Assembly: GCF_036669915.1 (NCBI RefSeq)
Contig: NC_089312.1
Location: 7,951,438-8,015,437 of the forward strand
Direction: 5' to 3'
Origin: Pocillopora verrucosa
Lineage: Eukaryota; Cnidaria; Anthozoa; Scleractinia; Pocilloporidae
DNA length: 64,000 bases
The position numbers and the translations under genes were made by a program. Shown in pieces: positions 58,265 to 64,000 of the stretch (position 1 is the first letter of the stretch; each line of letters begins with the position of its first letter). The notes beneath the pieces were generated by a model. It saw only the letters and a program-made list of their open reading frames with translations. It did not search any database and was not told the DNA's origin.

Positions 58265-60103
58265 TCTGTTCGCTAGATAATCAAAATAAATAACTTTCTC
58301 CCGTTCTAAGGCGTCAAAATTATAAACTACCGGTCTCCGTAATCATCTTATAAAACATTAAAGGGTTCTGAGTTACTGGAAGTCACTAAATATTGCCAGG
58401 TTGCTAAGCCAAAAGAGGAAACGGTGCCAAGAGGAACGAAATTTTGAGGGGGAGGGGAGAGGAGGTGTAGAGGTCTATATTTTAACTTTCTCAATTCTTT
58501 TTGAAAGAAATAAGCTTTTAACTCATACTTAATGACTGTGGATTAATTTAAGACTTGACTCATCAAAGAAATGGCTAAAAAAATTATAATTTGTCTAGTC
58601 ACACACCATCCTTCAAATTGCCCCATTCAGATGCCCTTTGAGCTTAAAAAAAGAATTGTAAAATAATTCATCTTTTTCTTTTCAAGAGGTAATAAAAAAC
58701 AAAGAAGGAACAAGGATGACAGAGGTGGCAACATGGCCACTGCATTGCAATTGACAAATAACTAGCATTGTTATGTGGCAAGTTAGTCCTGAGGTAGATC
58801 TGAGGGTTCTGATTGGTTCATACTTGGTCCATAATTTGCCATATGGACTGTTTCCACCTGAATGGTCAGGTGTGTATACCGTGTATTTTTGGTTGCAAAA
58901 GCCCGAAAATTAAAAATAAAAAAGTTTGGTCCCAGTGCCATATAATGATCCACTAACCTCACTTGCTCAAGCTATACTGAGGAAGATTGGCCTTCAATCG
59001 TTTTTGTACAGACCTTGCTGTGTTCACCTCTTACTACCATGACAACAGGCCAGTTCCCCTGAATAGCCCTCATGCTTGGTTAATAAGAAGGGTGTTATCT
59101 TTTTAACACAACACAATAAAACTCTAATGTAGATCAAAATAAAATGTTTATTTAGAGGCCATCAGTTATTAGTGAATCTAATACTGGTTCTGACTTTTTT
59201 TTTTGAGAAACAGATTTATAAAATAGCCTGTTTTGAGGTTCTTATCTGAAATTTAGCAAAACATTCTTATAACTGGTACACCATTTTAATTAAAACTATG
59301 AAGGTGGTTCTCAATGTTAGCAGTTGTGTCACAGAGATCATATTGCCTATGAAGAGGACAAAATGAATGGGGTCGTCAATGGTATTTTGAGTAGTTAGAT
59401 AGGGCTGAGAGGATTTTAATTTCAGATTCTACTTAATGGAGGAGGGAAAAAATCAGTTATGGTTCAGAGAGTAAATGGGCTTCTTATAATTTTTGTCTAC
59501 TTAACATTGTACAGGAAACCAATACCCATCCATTCTCAACCCACACATTTCCAAATAACAAATGTCTGCCTCAACTCAATGGGAAAGGAGAGTAGAGGAA
59601 GTTGGAGTTGTGCACCAGTGGAGAAGGGATTCACGAGACAACTTAACCCTTCAACTCCCAGAAGTGATTAACATGTAACTTCTCCCTATAATATCCATAC
59701 ATTATTCAGCAAACAGGTGACGAGAATACTCAAACTCATCAGGTACAAGACATTACCTTGATTAAACACCAAATTCTCATAACCAATTTACAATGAAAAG
59801 TGTAGCAGCCAGAGGGGAGAATCAACAATCAGGTCTTGGGAGTTAAAGGGTTAAGGCTGGGAAAAGCCAGGGTGTGTGAGAAGTCCCCTCAGAAATTGTA
59901 ATTTTCCAAATATTTTTTTTTCCCCTCTATAAAAACTAACCCGCTCCTGTGACAATCTTCAGACAAGGCAATAAGAATCCCCCATTTAAAGGCTCCCCAA
60001 TAAAATTTGACATTATCGGTAACATTTAAAATTTAGGAGGCTTACTAATCACTTCCTGATTCATTTGAACAAATTCACCATATACAATATTTTAGACTAA
60101 TTG
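58265..60103. other. Intergenic region, TMEM180 promoter to TTC14 3' end
   Basis: Contains MITE A5 (59643-59854). No gene is supported; the ORF at 59459-59671 (+) runs into the MITE and has no domain. Confidence 0.5.
59643..59854 (-). repeat. MITE family A copy (A5)
   Basis: 212 bp with inverted ends TTAACCCTTCAACTCCCAGA and TTGGGAGTTAAAGGGTTAA, each containing TTAA. Internal 'ggtgacgagaatactcaaac' resembles the reverse complement of A3. Confidence 0.8.
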
Positions 60104-63100
60104 TTACATGTGTGAAGTGACTTGTTCTTCATCAGAACTTGCCTCATAAGTAACCAGTGATGGTTTCCTGTCCCACATGAACTCACTATGCTGATTTTGT
60201 GCATGGAAGAATTTTGATTTAGTGTTTGTATTGAAACTTCTAGCATTCCCATAAGCATCTGTTGAGTCAGGAAAACGGACTGCACTAACATTTTGTGCCT
60301 TAGTTACAGAGCCTTCTTTAACTTTCTCTGCATTGTTCTTCTCCTTTTTGGAGCTGGGTGCTCTTCCTCTACCTCCTTCGTCAGTAGCAGCAGCATACTT
60401 ATAATTTGAACTGGCACCTGAGATTTCTCTTGCATTCGTCTCCTTCAACCTGTCATTTTTGTCACTATGCTCTCTGATTCTCTTCAGCATTCCTGTAATA
60501 GAATTCTCACTGATGTTGGATGATGCAGAACCATTGTTATCTGATAACTGAGCTCTTTTTGAACACATTGAATCCTTGCTTTCTTGTTTATAAGACTCTT
60601 TCTCACTGTTTTTTCTTTTTCTAGATCTACTTTCCATTGATTCTTCATCATCTTTACATTGTTTCACCTTCTCTCCATCAATGCTGGAACTTACAGATGA
60701 CTTTAAAGGATGAGGACTTTTTCTTCTTTCTCTTTCTTCAGCTTTCAGTCTTGTTTGCCTTGGGCTGGGTTTTTTGCTTACATCTATTAAATCAGAATCA
60801 GTCCAATGATGAATTTCACGTGAATATTTGTTGTTCTTTGACCTGTCGGCATGAACATGACTTTCTCTCACATTCTGACTTAACCTCTGTTGTCTTTTAG
60901 AATGTTTGTGTTTCTTTTTATCTATTTTAGGTTTGTTTTCAACTGCAGTACTTACTACCCATTCATCACTGCCACTTGACTGTGTTGAAGATTCACTTTC
61001 ACTGCTGGAAGATTCGCTTGAGCTCTGAGATGATGAGCTTGATGATTGCTTTGAATGATGTCCAACTTTCACTCTTGCTTTCTTTTTCTTTTTCTTCTTC
61101 TGATGTTCAACTGTCTTCTTCTTTCTACCAACAAAAACAAAAATTATAAAATAAGAAACAACAAAACTTAATGACCAGAAAAAACGTTTTGTCAGTACTT
61201 TCAAGAAGCCTCTGTCAGTAGTTAACCCTTTAACCCCTAAGAATGGCTGACATCTAATTTCTCCTTATAATATCATCCCCAAATCACACATTTAGGCTAT
61301 GAGAATAAAGGAAATGATCACCAAGTAAAGAAGCTTTATTACTAAAAAAATTATCCTCGTCAGCACCTTAGGAAATGTATAGAGCATGGTATGGAAAGCT
61401 TGCATACTAATGTTAGGGTTTAGAGGGTTAATTTGGGGCTATTTAGAATCTGATATACCAATATACTTCCTATTTTTTACCAAGCTCCACTGCTATCCAA
61501 CTGTTCAGAGCATCAACCACATGGTCATGACAGAAACAAATAACATATTACAGTGGTTATGAGAAGAATACTGCATGTAAAGCCAGTAACAACACAGCTA
61601 ACCAGGCATTCAAGTGGGGATCCCATTTGTTAATAAGATACAAAGTGTGCAACATAAATGCTTTAAAATACTCTGGCTATGTCAGATTCTGAAATCAATT
61701 CCATAATAAAATAGGATACTGTGCAAATAACATGTAACTAGTTATTTTTTACAGACAAAGTATAAGGTTTAGTTCCCTCTGGAGCTTATTATTTCAATTT
61801 TAGAGACACAAAAGGCTATAACATGACTTTTGAAGCATATACATATACATGGTCTGGTTCAAATTTTTCTCTACTTTTTTTTTTTTAACTAACAACTTTA
61901 ATCATGAAACTGGTTTGAAAACAACAGGAACCATCACACGCACAACTATCTTGGAACTGGCCATACCTGTGTTTTCGTTTTTGTTTCTTCCTTGCCTGAC
62001 TTTGTTCCTCCAGTATGAGCTCTCGCACATGACTGAATCTGCTCTTGAGCCCTTTGTCAGCCTTTTTTGCAGCCTGTGATTTCTTCTGGTGCCACAGGAA
62101 ATTTCACGGTGGGAAAAAACCAGGTGAGTTAAAATACCATCAAGAAAGACAATGCCAGGTGCATTACCAATGGTGTGATTAGACATGAATAAGTTGATAA
62201 ATAGGGCAGGAAATTGTTAGGAAAAATAAAAAATTAAACAGGAAAATAGAGATAGAGAGAAACAGTAAAATAAATAATCACAACAAAGCAAAGTAAATGA
62301 ATTAAAGAGAAAAAATAGCATGAGGCAAAAAGTTGTAAATAAAACAATTAATGGAAAGTAAAATTTAAAGTGAAAAAAAAGGCATAGAAATATTTTTAAA
62401 CATGATAGCAAAAAGTGAAAAAAGTTATTTAAAATAATGTGGTAATTAAAAGTGATATGATAATAGTAAGCATTTAAAAATAAATGGCAACAGGACAAAG
62501 TGGTTCAATAGTTTTATTTCAAATTGCAATGGAAACAGACAAAGAAAGATATAAAAATCATTCCATAATAATGGAACATTCCATGGAAGAAATTCAGTTG
62601 TTGAAGCACAGTGTTGCAGCAGATCAATAATTGACAACACAATGGTCACAAATCAGCAATTTCATTTATCCAGCAATCAAGGGGTGAACCACAGCAGCCA
62701 TACATGAAAGGAAAAAATAAAACTGCATTAGCAAGAATTTAAACTGAAATCATGAAAAAATGTTTGAAAATATGTGTTGCTCATTTAACAGGTAACCCCA
62801 TGCTCTAATTTGTGGCCTTTCTCTGGCTCTTGTTCAGTGAAGTCAAGCAAAAAGACAGGTGTATGACATTAATTTGTGGTTGTCAGGGAAATCATGTGAA
62901 AAAAAGACCCTCCCCAAGCTCTCCTTGCATAACTACTGCCAATTTGAGGTCACTTTCATTTTTGCTAGTCCCAGCTGACTAAGGCTTGATAAATTTGGAG
63001 AAATACAAGTATAATAAGAGCCTCTGAGCCCAAATTGAAGTTATAGGTTTTTTCCCCCTCCTGGTAAAAAGGTTTGATTAAGATTGAATGCAGAATTGTC

Positions 63101-63941
63101 ATCTGGGAAAAATGATAATATCTGACTTACATGCAAATAGTTACTTGAGGCACTTCTTACCCAAAACAAGTGACTCACCTGCTCCATCAGTTTAAGTTGT
63201 TGCTCTAAATTTTCCAGATGCTCTTTTGCAGTTTTCTGGTTAAAATCTAGTCCCAGTGCTTCTTTGAAAGTCTGCATGGCTTCTTTCAAAAGACCTTCTT
63301 TTTCTTGTCTGAATATACATCAACAGTTCAAAAGAAAAAGAGCAGAATAAAATATGGAATATTAGACACATAATGTTCTAATTATTATGTAGGTATAACA
63401 GCATAAACCAAACAATTTTGAAAAATATTTTAAGAGCATACACATAGAATGCAGAGATCACTGTGACATAGAAGTAGCTACAGAAAAAAGTGAACTATTT
63501 CAACTTCTGACATAAAATTAAAAGATCTTGTTATAAAAATGTTTTCCTCTTAGAGAAAAGTTAAATTTAATATTCAGTGATGTCAGTAACTTAAAAATTA
63601 AGATGCTTTGTAAAAAGTAAAACTGCTATGTTGATTAACCCAGTCAACAGGAAAACCTTGTCACATTCACAAGTGAAGATAAGAATGGTACCTTCACTGC
63701 ACATGGTGAAGGTATCATGGGTTTGAAACTAAAGATATTCTGTATTTCATCAATCTCCAATCATGATAAAAAGAAAATAAAAATAAAATTAAATAAAAAC
63801 TAGACCACTAGTACTAACTGTATTCCAAGTTCCACAAGAGTTGCTGTGAGATATTTGTTGGCATTCCTGTGGCTTGGACAAATTTTTAATGCATCCTTAA
63901 AATTCTTAACAGCAGTGGTAAGCTGGTCCTGGTTGGCAAAC
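60104..63941 (-). CDS. TTC14: TTC14, TPR protein, 3' part (4 exons in window)
   Basis: C-terminal 464 residues of a gene that continues beyond the right edge. Minus-strand exons: 63941-63819, 63308-63179, 62085-61967 and 61124-60104; phases fit. The first two exons encode the last TPR units, with FKDALKICPSHRNANKYL and ETF-like FKEALGLDFNQKTAKEHL matching human TTC14. A Lys-rich stretch with a coiled-coil look follows, then a poly-Ser/Glu tract (GHHSKQSSSSSSQSSSESSS) and a 300-residue low-complexity tail rich in Ser, Lys, Arg and Glu. The tail is probably disordered and RS-like, which suggests a link to RNA processing; this is inference. The 5' exons, including the S1 RNA-binding domain known in the family, are outside the window. 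Confidence 0.88.
61222..61432 (+). repeat. MITE family B copy (B7) in a TTC14 intron
   Basis: 211 bp with well-kept ends TTAACCCTTTAACCCCTAAG and AGGGTTTAGAGGGTTAA. It is one of the best-preserved family B copies, showing TTAA at both termini. Confidence 0.8.
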
Positions 63942-64000
63942 CTGAAACAACAATGAGTTGACTTAAAAATACCTAAACAAACAGATAATGCAACTCATCA

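Noticed and set aside
62217-62498. 93-aa minus-strand Phe/Leu-rich ORF in a TTC14 intron
   Set aside because: Purine-rich low-complexity DNA on the + strand produces it; no coding signature.
1-64000. CRISPR array, bacterial operons or replication origins
   Set aside because: The DNA is eukaryotic, and no regularly spaced direct repeats were seen.

Overview
The window is animal nuclear DNA, almost certainly from an anthozoan cnidarian and most likely a stony coral. It is AT-rich. Genes are split by short GT-AG introns, with start codons, splice sites and polyadenylation signals of animal type, and the intergenic DNA and introns are full of short inverted-repeat elements. The protein set is metazoan: STING, FAHD1, PERK, a BTB-BACK-PHR protein, FAM136A, a GH18 chitinase, a TRIM protein, MFSD13A/TMEM180 and TTC14. 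The coral assignment is inference from gene content and repeat style; no species marker is present.

Layout, left to right. (1) 0.6-7.7 kb: two tandem STING genes on the + strand, each with two exons. Both have a CCAAT box and an identical palindromic NF-kB site just upstream, and the first also has a perfect ISRE. (2) 8.9-13.6 kb: two tandem FAHD1 genes on the - strand, each predicted at 222 aa. The second has an extra intron filled with repeats and has lost the catalytic His/Glu pair. (3) 16.4-19.5 kb: a + strand gene whose first exon carries two overlapping ORFs, a 63-aa membrane microprotein and the start of a 155-aa six-exon protein. (4) 19.9-33.7 kb: PERK (EIF2AK3) on the - strand, reconstructed as 23 exons and 1005 aa, tail-to-tail with the previous gene. 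(5) 35.1 kb: one orphan exon-like ORF, then a BTBD3/6-like gene (36.8-38.5 kb, +). (6) FAM136A (-), an intronless secreted chitinase (-), an intronless TRIM (-), MFSD13A/TMEM180 (-, 7 exons) and the 3' part of TTC14 (-), which runs off the right edge.

Repeats: at least 13 copies of two short (about 200-215 bp) MITE families with ends like TTAACCCTTTAAC...GGGTTAA (piggyBac-like TTAA ends); a TIR-bounded element containing a tRNA-like sequence; decayed Penelope-like retroelement pieces with a shared 78-bp unit; a foldback element present in two long copies; and a perfect 61-bp palindrome.

Functionally the left half is notable: two STINGs with NF-kB-type promoters lie within about 27 kb of PERK, and mammalian STING has been reported to activate PERK at the ER. 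The STING pair differs at pocket positions that contact or neighbour the cyclic dinucleotide. All exon models were built by hand from splice consensus, reading phase and remembered family sequences; no database search or transcript evidence was available.
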